Assembly: GCF_014655715.1 (NCBI RefSeq)
Contig: NZ_BNBM01000001.1
Location: forward strand, 436,742-500,741
Source: Streptomyces lanatus
GTDB taxonomy: Bacteria > Actinomycetota > Actinomycetes > Streptomycetales > Streptomycetaceae
Length of the DNA stretch: 64,000 nt
Direction: 5' to 3'
This document shows positions 17,603 to 27,050 of this stretch, piece after piece. Numbering within the stretch: the first letter of the stretch is position 1; every line of letters begins with the position of its first letter. Below the pieces are notes generated by a model that searched no databases, was not told the origin of the DNA, and worked only from the letters and a program-made list of their open reading frames with translations. A program made the translations under genes and the position numbers.

Positions 17603-18406
17603 GTGACCGCACCGGAGTACTGGGTCGACCTGCACCGGGCCGGGCAGCGGCTCGGCGGCGGGTTTCTGCTCAACCGTACGTTCGTGCTCACGGCACTGCA
17701 CTGCCTGCGTGGGCTGGCCCTCGAGGACCAGGTCGACATCGAACTCTGCGACGGTGAACGCGTCGAGGGGAGGATCTGCCGCCAGGACGAGAAGGCCGAT
17801 CTGGCGCTCGTCGAGATCTCCGCCGACCAGCGGGTGGGCCTGCCGGTGCCCGCCGCCGACCGCGCCCGGGACGGCGGCCGATGGCGCGGCCCCTACCGCC
17901 CGACCACGACCGACGTGCACCTCAGCGGCCTGGTGAGCGGTACGGCCCATCATCTGTGCGTCGGCGGCGCCACCATCGAGGCGCTGCAACTGACCGCGGA
18001 CCAGCACCTGGGCGACTACTCCGGCTACTCGGGCGGCCCCGTCGAGGGCGTCCCGGACGACAGGGCCGGGATGCCGACGATGCTGGGCATCCTCATCGAG
18101 CAGACCCCGGACCGCGCCGACCCGACCCGCGCCGCCAACGTGCTCATCGCCGCCACCATCGGGGAGGCGATGAGCCGCTTCGACCAGTTCGACGTCGGGC
18201 ACCTCATCGACGTGGTCAGGCCGCCCCGGTCGCGGCAGCGAAAGGAGCCGACGGCCCCGGCGCGGTACGCGGACGCCGAGAAGCTGCTGCTCCAGTTCGA
18301 CGACTGGGCCGACCGCGGGCTGATCGACCCGGTGAGCGCCGCGGAGATGAAGGCCGAGGCGGTCAGACGGCTCATCGACCGGGAGTTGGGCGGTGGTGAC
18401 GTATGA
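17603..18406 (+). CDS. Trypsin-like serine protease, cytoplasmic, paired with a SARP-like regulator
   Basis: 267 residues from a GTG. The chymotrypsin-fold triad is visible: His33 in TALHC, Asp66 in ADLALVE and Ser143 in GYSGGP. There is no signal peptide, so it probably acts inside the cell. The protease domain ends near residue 200. The remaining 60 residues are charged and likely helical (ADAEKLLLQFDDWADRGLIDP). Trypsin-like domains of this kind occur in actinobacterial NTPase/effector conflict systems. The stop overlaps the next gene as ATGA, so the two products are made together. The substrate is unknown; the partner regulator is an obvious candidate. Confidence 0.82.
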   Translation: MTAPEYWVDLHRAGQRLGGGFLLNRTFVLTALHCLRGLALEDQVDIELCDGERVEGRICRQDEKADLALVEISADQRVGLPVPAADRARDGGRWRGPYRPTTTDVHLSGLVSGTAHHLCVGGATIEALQLTADQHLGDYSGYSGGPVEGVPDDRAGMPTMLGILIEQTPDRADPTRAANVLIAATIGEAMSRFDQFDVGHLIDVVRPPRSRQRKEPTAPARYADAEKLLLQFDDWADRGLIDPVSAAEMKAEAVRRLIDRELGGGDV

Positions 18407-20097
18407 CGGAGCGGCCCGAGGCGTGGGACACCGCGCTCTGCCTGGCCGAGCAGGCGCGGGACGGCGACACGGCGGCGCGCGATCAGCTCCACGACGCGGT
18501 CCAACGGCTGTGCGGGGACCCCGAGTTGCTGTCGTACCGGGATCCTGGCCAGACCGTGGCGCACCTCACCGGTCTCCTCGACGACCTCGGCGAACCGGAG
18601 ATCGCACAGTCGCTGCTGCGGCAGTGCGTGTCCCGTCTGACGGCGAAGGGGACCGATGGCGGGTCCCCGCGTGCGGCGCTCAATCACATCGCCGTCGCAC
18701 TCGCGGAGCGTGGTCAACTACCGGCCGCCCAAAGGGTGTCGTCCACAGCGGCCACCCTGGGCCGGCCGAGCTCCCGCGCGGACTTCACGGACCTGACGAT
18801 CACCTTCGCCAATCTCGCGGCGGTCGAACTCGGGCTGGACGACCCCGAGACCGCCGCCAGATCCGCCGAGCGGGCTGCGGGGTTCCTCCGCATGTCCCCC
18901 GTGGACGGCCGCCCCGAAGCGCTTCTCGAACTGCGGCTGCGAGTGGTCTCGTTGCTGACGGCGGCAGCGCGCGCCCGCAACGATCACGCCAAGGCCGACG
19001 CCCACCTCGACGACCTCGGTGACATCGCCCGCGCTCTGGTGGCGGAGCTCGGCGCGGAACATCCCAAGTCCCTCTCCGCGCTGGTGACTCTGGCCCTCGC
19101 CGAGTGCGAGTCGGCGACGGCGGCCGGCGACCGCGAACGGTCGGAGCGCGCCGTGGACGTCCTGCTCATCGCCGCGCAGAAGGCGGCGGCGTTCGCGGGT
19201 CGTCGTCACCCTCTCGCGGTGTCCGCGCTGGCGAGTCTCGCGGCGGCGGAGGGCCTGGTGGCCGCGGGGTCGGGAGACGGCGAGCGTCTCACGCGGGCAA
19301 GGGCGCTGATGGCCGCGAGGGTGCGGGCCGAGAGCCGACCCGCGGTGCGGCACGCCGCCGTTCCCGCACCGCGGACCTTCAGCCTGCTCGGTCCGGTCCG
19401 TGCCCGGCGTGACGACAGGACGGTGGCCCTCGCCTCCGATCGCGAACGCCTGCTGCTGGCCAAGCTGTTGCTCAACGCGGGGCGCGTCGTCCCCACGGAC
19501 GAGCTGATGCGCGCCGCGTGGGGGGACGATTTCCAGGTGTCGCCGCTCAGGCTGCTGCTCTTCCACATGGCGCGGCTTCAGCGTGACCTCGGTCCCGATG
19601 TGCTGGTGAATGAACCCTCGGGCTATCTGATCCGGCTCACCCCCGGGTCACTCGATCTCCACGAGGCGCGGGAGCTGGTGGAGCGGAGCCGTCGGGCCCA
19701 AGGATCGGAACAGGCGCGGGAGTTGCTGAACCAGGCGCTGGCGCTGTGGACCGGCGACCCTCTGGCCGGCCTGCCCGGCCCCTACGCCAGGGAGCAGCGG
19801 GCACTGCTGCGGGCATGGCATGTGGACCTTGTCGAAGCTCGTCTGGAGCTCGATCTGGAGCTGGGCCGCGACCATGACGAGCTGATCACCGAACTGGCCG
19901 ACCGGGTCGCCGGGAATCCGCAGAGCCAGCGCTTGCTGGAGCTGCTCCTGGCCACCCTGGACCGCGAGGCGGCGTCGGACGAGGCACCGGACCGGTACGC
20001 CGGCGCGCGACGCGTTCTCGCGGACGCGCTCGGGGTGGCCCCGAGCGCGTCGTTGCGGGATCTGGCGCGCCGCATCCATGAGGAAGAGACGCCGTGA
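18403..20097 (+). CDS. TPR-like protein with C-terminal SARP (winged helix plus BTAD) module
   Basis: 564 residues. About residues 1-320 are alpha-helical repeats resembling TPRs (HLTGLLDDLGEPEIAQSLLRQ, FANLAAVELGLDDPETAARSAERA). Around residues 326-410 lies an OmpR-like winged helix of the SARP type (FSLLGPVRARRDDRTVALAS, LLLAKLLLNAGRVVPTDELM). Residues 415-560 are a bacterial transcriptional activation domain (SLDLHEARELVER, ALALWTGDPLAGLPGPYA). Typical SARPs carry the DNA-binding module at the N-terminus, so this order is reversed. It is coupled to the protease gene. Its stop lies only 3 bp from the stop of the convergent dehydrogenase. Confidence 0.82.
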   Translation: MTERPEAWDTALCLAEQARDGDTAARDQLHDAVQRLCGDPELLSYRDPGQTVAHLTGLLDDLGEPEIAQSLLRQCVSRLTAKGTDGGSPRAALNHIAVALAERGQLPAAQRVSSTAATLGRPSSRADFTDLTITFANLAAVELGLDDPETAARSAERAAGFLRMSPVDGRPEALLELRLRVVSLLTAAARARNDHAKADAHLDDLGDIARALVAELGAEHPKSLSALVTLALAECESATAAGDRERSERAVDVLLIAAQKAAAFAGRRHPLAVSALASLAAAEGLVAAGSGDGERLTRARALMAARVRAESRPAVRHAAVPAPRTFSLLGPVRARRDDRTVALASDRERLLLAKLLLNAGRVVPTDELMRAAWGDDFQVSPLRLLLFHMARLQRDLGPDVLVNEPSGYLIRLTPGSLDLHEARELVERSRRAQGSEQARELLNQALALWTGDPLAGLPGPYAREQRALLRAWHVDLVEARLELDLELGRDHDELITELADRVAGNPQSQRLLELLLATLDREAASDEAPDRYAGARRVLADALGVAPSASLRDLARRIHEEETP

Positions 20098-20100
20098 CGG

Positions 20101-22170
20101 TCAGCTGATGCTCACCCGGAAGATCTTGTCCGCTCCGTCCGGCTCACCCCCGTTGTTGTCGCTGTTGGTCGTGGACAGCCACAGCTGGTCGGCGCCCGGC
20201 ACCCTGGTGACCGTGCGGAGCCTGCCGTAGGTACCGACGTAGTACGCGGTCGCCGAGCCGACGTTCTCGGTGTCGCCGTCGATCGGGATACGCCAGAGGC
20301 GTTCGCCGCGCAGGGCGGCCATGTAGATGACGTTGCGGATGATGGCGATGCCGCTCGGGGAGGCCTCGGAGACACGCCAGGTCTTCTTGGGGTTGGTCAT
20401 GCCGGCGTTCGAGCAGGTGCCTTCGCAGATCGGCCAGCCGTAGTTGGCGCCCGGCTTGATGAGGTTGAGCTCGTCGAAGGAGCTGTTGCCGAACTCCGCC
20501 TCCCACAGGCGGCCGTTCTTGTCGAAGGCCAGGCCCTGGGGGTTGCGGTGGCCGAGGGAGTAGACGTAGCTGCCGAAGGGGTTGCCGGGGGCCGCTTTGC
20601 CGTCCGTCGTCAGGCGCAGGATCTTGCCGTTGAGGGAGTTCTTGTCCTGGGCGAGGGACGAGGTCTGGGCGTCGCCGGTGGAGGCGTACAGCAGGCCGTC
20701 GGGGCCGAAGGCGAGGCGGCCGCCGTTGTGGTAGCGGTTCTTCTTGATGCCCTGGAGCAGCACGGTGTAGCCGCTCAGCGAGCTGCCGTCGTAGGTCATG
20801 CGTGCGATGCGGTTGCCCTCGGAGGCCGTGTGCATGAAGTAGACGCGGTGGTTGGTGGCCCAGTCGGGGTCGACGGCGACGCCGAGCAGTCCACCCTCGC
20901 CGTCCGTGGTGACCGCGTTGGGCACCTTGCCGACCTGTGTCCTGGTGCCGTCCTTGGTCAGTTTGAACACCTTGAAACTGTCGCGTTCGGTGACCAGGGC
21001 GCTGTTGCCATCGGGCATCCAGTACGTCCCCCAGGGGATGCTCCAGCCGGTCGACACGGTGCCGATGGACGACGGGACACCGCCGTCGGTGGCGCAGGCC
21101 CGGGTGGTGAAGGTGACCGCGTTGCTCTGCGGGGAGGCGTTCCCGGCGGCGTCGCGGGCCACGACGTTCAGGTTGTAGGGGCTGTCGCAGGCCAGCCCGG
21201 TGAGCGTGGCCGAGGTGGCGGGCGGGGTGCCGGTGACCGTCTTGTAGACGGTGGAGCCGCTGCGGATGTCGTACGCCGTGACCGCCTTGTCGTCCGTCGC
21301 GGCGCCCCAGCTCAGCTTGGCGCTGTTCGCGGTGACGTCGGTGTAGGACAGGGTGCCGGGTCCGGTCGGCGGGCTGGTGTCGGAGCTGGTCTTCGTCGTG
21401 CAGTCCACGGCCGGGCTGGCGGGCGAGGCGTTGCCTGCGGCGTCGCGGGCGATGACCGTGAGGTTGTAGGTGGTGGCCGGGGTGAGCCCGGTGAGCTTCG
21501 AGGTGGTCGCGCTGCCCGCGGCCTCGCCGATCTTGTTGCCGTGCTCGTAGATGTCGTACGCGGTCACCGCCACGTCGTCGGTCGCGGCGCCCCAGGTCAG
21601 GGTGAGGCCGTCCTCGGTGATGGCGGAGCAGGTCGGTGCGCCGGGGCGGGTCGGGGTCTGGGTGTCGGCCGTCGTGCCCACGGTCAGTTTGTCGAGGTTG
21701 GGGCCGCCGGCGGTGGTGGTCGCGGTGGCGCGGATCTTGTTGGTACCGGCGGTGAGGTCGGCGTTGACCGTCTTGGTGGCCCAGGTGGTCCAGTTCGCGG
21801 TGGGCGGGAAGGACACCTTCGACGCGATGACCTTGCCCCCGACCGAGATGTCCATGGGCCGGTCGGCGCCGGTGCCGTTGGCGTAGCGCAGGGCCAGCGA
21901 GGCGCCGCCCGCCGCGTCCGCCCTCACCGTGAACTCGACGTACGAGCCGGTCACATTGGTGTAGTCGACGAAGCCGGTGCCCGTGTAGCCGCTGTGGTTG
22001 GTGGCCACCGTGCCCTGCGAGATCGTCGCGGTCTCGGCCTGGTGGTCACTCGCGGCGGCGGCCGCGGCACCGGACGGTGGGGAGGCGGTGAGGAGGGACA
22101 GCAGCAGGCCGCCGAGGGCGGCGGTGAGCACGCCCCGGTAGGAGCGGCGTCTGGTGGGGGTGACATGCAT
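20101..22170 (-). CDS. Secreted PQQ-dependent sugar dehydrogenase with CBM and two FN3 domains
   Basis: 689 residues. After a signal peptide (about 1-40), residues 43-165 form a CBM35/CBM6-like beta-sandwich (GFVDYTNVTGSYVEFTV). Two fibronectin type III domains follow (about 175-258 and 265-355, each with a LTWGAATDD or LSWGAATDD strand and VIARDAAGNASP or VVARDAAGNASP). The rest is a glucose/sorbosone dehydrogenase propeller (GEGGLLGVAVDPDWATNHRVYF, LAFGPDGLLYASTGD, YSLGHRNPQGLAFD). Such enzymes (compare CAZy AA12) oxidise sugars at the anomeric carbon using PQQ. It is the last gene of the operon that starts with the PQQ biosynthesis genes, so cofactor and enzyme are co-expressed. GGAGGT precedes the start. 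Confidence 0.9.
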   Translation of the reverse strand: MHVTPTRRRSYRGVLTAALGGLLLSLLTASPPSGAAAAAASDHQAETATISQGTVATNHSGYTGTGFVDYTNVTGSYVEFTVRADAAGGASLALRYANGTGADRPMDISVGGKVIASKVSFPPTANWTTWATKTVNADLTAGTNKIRATATTTAGGPNLDKLTVGTTADTQTPTRPGAPTCSAITEDGLTLTWGAATDDVAVTAYDIYEHGNKIGEAAGSATTSKLTGLTPATTYNLTVIARDAAGNASPASPAVDCTTKTSSDTSPPTGPGTLSYTDVTANSAKLSWGAATDDKAVTAYDIRSGSTVYKTVTGTPPATSATLTGLACDSPYNLNVVARDAAGNASPQSNAVTFTTRACATDGGVPSSIGTVSTGWSIPWGTYWMPDGNSALVTERDSFKVFKLTKDGTRTQVGKVPNAVTTDGEGGLLGVAVDPDWATNHRVYFMHTASEGNRIARMTYDGSSLSGYTVLLQGIKKNRYHNGGRLAFGPDGLLYASTGDAQTSSLAQDKNSLNGKILRLTTDGKAAPGNPFGSYVYSLGHRNPQGLAFDKNGRLWEAEFGNSSFDELNLIKPGANYGWPICEGTCSNAGMTNPKKTWRVSEASPSGIAIIRNVIYMAALRGERLWRIPIDGDTENVGSATAYYVGTYGRLRTVTRVPGADQLWLSTTNSDNNGGEPDGADKIFRVSIS

Positions 22171-22230
22171 GGGGGGTCCACCTCCAGGTGGGGGGGATGT
22201 CCTACGGGTGCGGGCGCGGATGAGGGGCGG

Positions 22231-23730
22231 TCAGCAGTCGTCGGAGCCGGTGCCGGTGACGCGCAGGGCACCGCCCGTCGTGGTGTGGCTGTCGGTCACG
22301 CAGGCGCCGGTCACCGTCTGGAAGCCCATGTCGTACGGCGATCCGCTGCCGCGCTGGGCCGTGAAACGGGTGAAGCGCAGCGAGCTGCCGTTATTGGCGA
22401 TGACCGCGGGGCGGGAGTCGTCGGCGGCGAGGCGTACGGAGCTGTCCGTGAAGGTGATGCCGTCGGTGTGGTGGAGGTACCAGCCGTAGGCGGGGCGGGT
22501 GCCGATGCTGTTGGGGTTGTAATTCTTGGGGTCGTTGCTCGGCACGCCCGTGTCCATGGGGTCGTGGCCGCCGGGCACGGTGAGGTCGACGTGGGTGAAG
22601 CGGACGTTCCTGATGCGGTGCGGGCCCGGCTCGCCCCACAGGGTCGGGCTGAACGACGGGTCGGTGCCGGTCGCGGTGATGTCGTCGTAGGTGATGTCGC
22701 TGATGGAGCCCACGCCGGGGTCGTTACCGCAGCGTTTTCGGGTGCCGATCTTCTGCATGATCGGTGAGCGGACGCCGGTCATGGTGATGTCGCGGTAGTG
22801 GACGTCGGAGATCTTCGCGCCGTCCATGGAGACCATGCCGAGCCCCGACTTGTCAGAGCCCTCGATACGGATCCGCTCGAACCGGTAGTCGGTGAAGTCG
22901 CCGCAGGTCTCCGAGCCGAACATCAGGGCGTTGCAGCACCGCGCCGATAGATAGGAGTCGCCCACTCTGGCATGGCCGTTGGGAAGCTTGGCGCCCAGCG
23001 CGTAGTCGCTCTTGAAGGCGAGGGCGTCGTCGTTGGCCTCGAAGTGGGCGTTGGTGACGGTGACGTCGGTCGTGCTGATGATGTTCCAGCCGTCGCGGTC
23101 GCTAGCGGTGTCGATGGTGAGCCGGTCCGAAGTGACGTCTCGGCAGCCGTTGATGAGGGCCGCGAAGTGGCCTCCGCGGCGCAGCGTCAGGCCATCGCCC
23201 AGCCGCAGTCCATCGCACCGCGTCAGCGAGATGATCTTGTCGGCCTCGCCGGACTTAGGGGTGCCGGTGATCAGGTTGCCGCCGCCGTCGATGACTCCGC
23301 CGCCGGTGAAGGCGATGTCGGTCAGACGGTCGCCGTGGATCATCGCGTTGTGGAAGTGGCTGTGGCCGTAGTCCTGGTACTCGTCGTACGGGTTCGGCTC
23401 GGGCGGGTCGTACGTGTCCGCGCCGGCGCCCTGAACCGTGGCGCCCCTGTCCACCTTCAGCGTCACATGGCTCTTCATCCGGATCGTGTTCTTGGACTTG
23501 TAGACGCCGGGTGCCGGGACGAGGACGGTTCCCCCGCCGACGGCGTGCGCGGCGTCGATCGCCCGCTGGATCGCCGGGGTGTCATTGGCGGAGCCGTCGC
23601 CCTCGGCGCCGTAGGAACGCACGTCGAAGACAGGCGGTGCGGCGGTCGTCGCGACGGCCGGGGGCTGGGACAGGCCGAGTGCCACGAGGAAGCCGAGCAG
23701 GGCCGGTAGGAGAGGGCGTACGGGTCTCAT
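22231..23730 (-). CDS. Secreted glycoside hydrolase family 28 (polygalacturonase-like)
   Basis: 499 residues with a signal peptide (about 1-27). The right-handed beta-helix fold starts with VFDVRSYGAEGDGSANDTPAIQRAID. GH28 acidic motifs are seen in SDRDGWNII and in ANDDALAFKSD, which matches the conserved DD pair. The usual HG motif is not obvious; the corresponding strand reads FGSETCGDF. It probably cleaves polygalacturonan or a substituted pectin outside the cell. It lies 12 bp downstream of the lyase-like gene in the PQQ-pectin operon. Confidence 0.87.
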   Translation of the reverse strand: MRPVRPLLPALLGFLVALGLSQPPAVATTAAPPVFDVRSYGAEGDGSANDTPAIQRAIDAAHAVGGGTVLVPAPGVYKSKNTIRMKSHVTLKVDRGATVQGAGADTYDPPEPNPYDEYQDYGHSHFHNAMIHGDRLTDIAFTGGGVIDGGGNLITGTPKSGEADKIISLTRCDGLRLGDGLTLRRGGHFAALINGCRDVTSDRLTIDTASDRDGWNIISTTDVTVTNAHFEANDDALAFKSDYALGAKLPNGHARVGDSYLSARCCNALMFGSETCGDFTDYRFERIRIEGSDKSGLGMVSMDGAKISDVHYRDITMTGVRSPIMQKIGTRKRCGNDPGVGSISDITYDDITATGTDPSFSPTLWGEPGPHRIRNVRFTHVDLTVPGGHDPMDTGVPSNDPKNYNPNSIGTRPAYGWYLHHTDGITFTDSSVRLAADDSRPAVIANNGSSLRFTRFTAQRGSGSPYDMGFQTVTGACVTDSHTTTGGALRVTGTGSDDC

Positions 23731-23742
23731 CTGGCCGTCCCC

Positions 23743-24531
23743 TCATACGAGTTGATAGCCGCGGAGGTTGGTGAGCAGCAGGTGGCAGTCCTGGAGTGAG
23801 CCGGAGGTGTCGCCGAGGGAACGGTAGATGCCCCACTTGGGGCGCACCCGGTCGGCCAGGAAGGTGTCGACGCCCGACTTCGACTTGTCGATCACTGTGG
23901 TGCCGCCGCTCTTGAGGATCCAACGGACCGAGCCCGCCGAGCCGTTGCCGACCTTGATCTGGAAGTCGACGTCCGTCCATTTGTCGTGCAGCGGCGCCAG
24001 GTCCGTACGGCCGACGAGGGTGTCGCTGTCGAAGAGCTTCAGCTCGATGGTCTGGGCGCCGTTCACCCGGCGCAGCGACTGGACGACGATCGGGGAGGAG
24101 CCGGAGCCGGGCTGCTTCATCTGCATGATGTGGGTGAAGGAGGTCGTGGCCTTCAACGAGCTCGGGATGTACATGGAGTAGGTGATCCGCCAGGTCTGGC
24201 CCTGGGTCCACTTCAGATAGCTGCTTCCGGAGGTGCGCAGGCCCGTGACCTCCTGGCGCTGGCGGTCGGTGGAGGTGTCCCGGTCGGACATGTGCATGTT
24301 GAAGCGCCAGTTGTCGCCGGTGGCGTAGATGTGCGGCTGCCCGCCCGGGTGGGAGTCGGCGCGGTCGTCCTCGATGGTCTCGAAGGCGCGCATGCCGTCG
24401 GAGCTCGCGGACGGCGACCACTTCAGCTGCCAGGACGCGGCCCGTGCGTGCGTCGCGGCGGGCAACCCTACGGCGGCGGAGGCCACGCCGCCCAGCGCGG
24501 CGCCCAGCAGGACCCTTCTGGATGTGCCCAT
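23743..24531 (-). CDS. Exported polysaccharide lyase-like protein (heparin lyase I/PL20-type fold)
   Basis: 262 residues from the ATG at 24531, which has GAGGAG upstream; the in-frame GTG at 24543 sits inside that site. The N-terminus has a twin-arginine signal (SRRVLLGAALGGVASAAVGL). The beta-jelly-roll body contains RITYSMYIPSSLKATTSFTHIMQMK and RPKWGIYRSL, as in the heparin lyase I-like Pfam family (PF14099). Activity is not proven; a role on uronic-acid polymers fits the neighbours. It starts 4 bp after the stop of the GH105 gene. Confidence 0.72.
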   Translation of the reverse strand: MGTSRRVLLGAALGGVASAAVGLPAATHARAASWQLKWSPSASSDGMRAFETIEDDRADSHPGGQPHIYATGDNWRFNMHMSDRDTSTDRQRQEVTGLRTSGSSYLKWTQGQTWRITYSMYIPSSLKATTSFTHIMQMKQPGSGSSPIVVQSLRRVNGAQTIELKLFDSDTLVGRTDLAPLHDKWTDVDFQIKVGNGSAGSVRWILKSGGTTVIDKSKSGVDTFLADRVRPKWGIYRSLGDTSGSLQDCHLLLTNLRGYQLV

Positions 24532-24535
24532 GACA

Positions 24536-25720
24536 CTAATCACTCCTCAGCTGTTCGTTCATGATCAGGAAGGCTCCGAGGCCGTGGAAGTCGTTGGTGG
24601 CCCGGGTGCGGGCGATGTAGTACGCGTAGTCGCCGACGTTGGTGCCGATGGAGATGTCGGTGAGGTCGGTGCGTCCGTCCGCGCCGAGGGAGACCTTCTT
24701 CAGGACGCCCTGGTAGCCGCGTTCGGCGACGGTCGCGTAGTGCCGGTCGAGGTAGCCCTGCTGGGCGCCTCGGGACAGGGCGTAGGTGAACATGCTGGAG
24801 CAGGAGGTCTCGGTCCAGTTGTCGGCGCGGTCGCCCTTGTCGATGACCTGGAACCAGCGGCCGGTGGAGGGGTCCTGGGTGCGCTCCAGGCCTTTGGCGA
24901 GCTTGCGCAGGATGCGCAGCAGGGCTTGGCGGCGGGGGTGGTCGCCCGGGATGGCGTCCAGGACGTTCACCATCGCCATCGAGTACCAGCCCACGGCACG
25001 GCACCAGTGCTCGGGGGCGAGGCCGGTGGCCTGGTCGGACCAGGTGGCGGTGCGGGACTCGTCGTAGGCGTGCCGGAGAAGGCCATTGCCTACTTGCAGA
25101 TGGCTGCCGTACAGGTACAGCTGCTTGGCCGCCTCGTCGTTCGCGTACGACGAGTCGTCGAACTCCTTGCCGTACTCGACCAGGAACGGGTTGACCATGT
25201 AGACCCCGTCGGCCCACAACTGATGTGCGCGGCTGGCGGTGTCGGCGTGCCAGAAGCCGCCGTCCTCGGTGCGCGGGTAGGTGTCGAGGCGTTCGCGGAT
25301 CTTGCGGGCCGCGATGCGGTAGCGGTCGTCGCCGGTCTCGTGGTGCAGGATCGTCAGCAGCCGCCCGGCCTGCATGCTGTCGAGGTTGTTGAAGCTCTGG
25401 CTCATGGAGCCGTCCGCGGCCACGAACCGGTCGACGTAGCTCTTGATGTACGCCAGGTACTGCGGGTTGTGGGTGCGGCGGAAGACCAGGTACTGGCCGT
25501 AGAGGTAGAGGCCGACCGGGTACGACCAGCCGCCGATGGTGGTCGGTGTGTAGCGGGCCGTGGTGGAGTCGACCATGGCGACGGACCAGTCGGCGGTGGT
25601 GACGGGGGCTGTGACCGGCATCGCCATGGCTGGTGCGGGTTCGGCCGCGGCCGTGGGGACGGCGGTGAGGGTCGCGGCGGCGAGCACGGTCGTCGTCAGC
25701 AGCGCGTGCAGGCGTCTCAT
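24536..25720 (-). CDS. Secreted GH105 unsaturated rhamnogalacturonyl hydrolase
   Basis: 394 residues. A signal peptide (about 1-26) is followed by an (alpha/alpha)6 barrel. Family landmarks are SFNNLDSMQAGRLL, HQLWADGVYMVNPFL, GLAPEHWCRAVGWYSMAMV and NWTETSCSSMFTYAL. GH105 enzymes hydrate the unsaturated uronic acid left at the end of rhamnogalacturonan or pectin by lyases, releasing a keto-sugar. Its ATG overlaps the pqqE stop (ATGA), so a secreted pectin enzyme is translationally coupled to a cofactor-synthesis enzyme. Confidence 0.88.
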   Translation of the reverse strand: MRRLHALLTTTVLAAATLTAVPTAAAEPAPAMAMPVTAPVTTADWSVAMVDSTTARYTPTTIGGWSYPVGLYLYGQYLVFRRTHNPQYLAYIKSYVDRFVAADGSMSQSFNNLDSMQAGRLLTILHHETGDDRYRIAARKIRERLDTYPRTEDGGFWHADTASRAHQLWADGVYMVNPFLVEYGKEFDDSSYANDEAAKQLYLYGSHLQVGNGLLRHAYDESRTATWSDQATGLAPEHWCRAVGWYSMAMVNVLDAIPGDHPRRQALLRILRKLAKGLERTQDPSTGRWFQVIDKGDRADNWTETSCSSMFTYALSRGAQQGYLDRHYATVAERGYQGVLKKVSLGADGRTDLTDISIGTNVGDYAYYIARTRATNDFHGLGAFLIMNEQLRSD

Positions 25721-26799
25721 GGTGCTCCTTCGCGGTAGGCGTGGACGGGGGTTGCGGCCGGGCGGGGGCTGTCGACCAGGTCGCGGATGAGGGCGTGGTC
25801 GGGTGAGAGCCGGCAGGCCGGGTCGGTGCGGGTGGCGTCGCCGGTGAGTGCGAACGCCTGGCAGCGGCAGCCGCCGTGGTCGGTGGAGCTGAGGCCGCAG
25901 CTTCGGCAGGGGTCGCGCATCCAGGAGTCGCCGCGGTAGGCGTTGAACGCCCTCGACTCCCGCCAGATCCAGTCGAGTTGACGGTCCCTCACATTGGGTG
26001 GGTCGAGGCCGGGGAGGGCGGCCGCGGCGGGGCAGGGCAGGACGGTGCCGTCAGGGGCGACGGTGAGGGAGAGGGCGCCCCAGCCGCCCATGCAGGGTTT
26101 GGCGACGCCGTCGATGTGGTCGGGGGTGACCCAGATCAACTCCGGTGCGGGGCCCGGGCGTTCGCGCCAGCGGGTGAGTGTGGTGCGGGCGCGGTCCACC
26201 TGGTTCCGGGTGGGCAGCAGGGTGGCGCGGTTGCGCAGGGCCCAGCCGTGGAACTGGGTGTGCGCGAGCTCGATTCGGTCGGCGCCCCAGGCCACGCCCA
26301 GGGCGATCAGGTCGTCGAGGGCGTCGATGTTGGTGCGGTGCAGGACGATGTTCAGGCCGAACGGCAGCCCGGCGGCACGGATCAGCCGGGCGGCGCGTTC
26401 CTTGGCGGCGAACGAACGGGCGCCCGCGATGCGGTCGGAGGCGTCGGGGTCGGCGTGCTGCACGGACAGCTGGACGCTGTGCAGCCCGGCCGCGACCAGC
26501 TCGTCGAGCCGCCGCTCCCCCAGTCCGACGCCGCTGGTGACGAGCTGGGTGTAGAGGCCCGCGCGTTCGGCTGCGGCGACGATGTCCGGCAGGTCTCGCC
26601 GCAACAGTGGCTCGCCGCCCGACAGATGGGTCTGTACGACGCCCAGGTCAGCGGCCTGCCGGAACACTCCGGCCCATTCCCCGGCGGTCAGCTCTGTTGA
26701 CCGACCGACCAGTTCGACGGGGTTGGAGCAGTACCCGCAGCGCAGCGGGCAGCGATGGGTGAGCTCCGCGAGCAGGGCCCACGGCGGGTCGACCGTCAT
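25717..26799 (-). CDS. pqqE: PqqE, radical SAM enzyme of PQQ biosynthesis
   Basis: 360 residues. The radical SAM cluster motif CPLRCGYC places Cys17, Cys21 and Cys24 correctly. A SPASM region with several Cys follows (AKPCMGGWGAL, CPAAAALPG, DPCRSCGLSS, GGCRCQAF). PqqE forms the C-C bond between Glu and Tyr of the PqqA precursor bound to PqqD. Both ends overlap neighbours by ATGA (pqqD upstream, GH105 downstream). Confidence 0.95.
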   Translation of the reverse strand: MTVDPPWALLAELTHRCPLRCGYCSNPVELVGRSTELTAGEWAGVFRQAADLGVVQTHLSGGEPLLRRDLPDIVAAAERAGLYTQLVTSGVGLGERRLDELVAAGLHSVQLSVQHADPDASDRIAGARSFAAKERAARLIRAAGLPFGLNIVLHRTNIDALDDLIALGVAWGADRIELAHTQFHGWALRNRATLLPTRNQVDRARTTLTRWRERPGPAPELIWVTPDHIDGVAKPCMGGWGALSLTVAPDGTVLPCPAAAALPGLDPPNVRDRQLDWIWRESRAFNAYRGDSWMRDPCRSCGLSSTDHGGCRCQAFALTGDATRTDPACRLSPDHALIRDLVDSPRPAATPVHAYREGAP

Positions 26800-27050
26800 C
26801 GCAGCCAGCCCTCCTTCCGCAACGTCTCAAGGAACTCCGGCACTTCGCCGGCGACCGGGGCGCCAGGGAAGCGCGCGGCCAGCTCGGCGACGATGTCCTC
26901 CACCTCGCGACTGCCGTCGCACAGCCGCAGTACGCCGCCCGCGTTGCCGTGCAGCACGACCACCCGCTCGGGCAGCAGCAACAGGTCGGTGCCGCGCACC
27001 CGGTCGTGACGCAGGACGACGGAGCGGGCGAGGGTGGGGCGCCAGGTCAT
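26796..27050 (-). CDS. pqqD: PqqD, PqqA-binding chaperone
   Basis: 84 residues. The sequence has the PqqD pattern with WRPTLARSVVLRHDRVRG, LLLLPERVVVLHGNAGGVL and DIVAELAARFPG. It binds the PqqA peptide and presents it to PqqE. It overlaps pqqE by 4 bp. Its 5' end overlaps a 39-codon open frame that begins with the same three residues, MTW (27047-27166). Confidence 0.93.
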   Translation of the reverse strand: MTWRPTLARSVVLRHDRVRGTDLLLLPERVVVLHGNAGGVLRLCDGSREVEDIVAELAARFPGAPVAGEVPEFLETLRKEGWLR

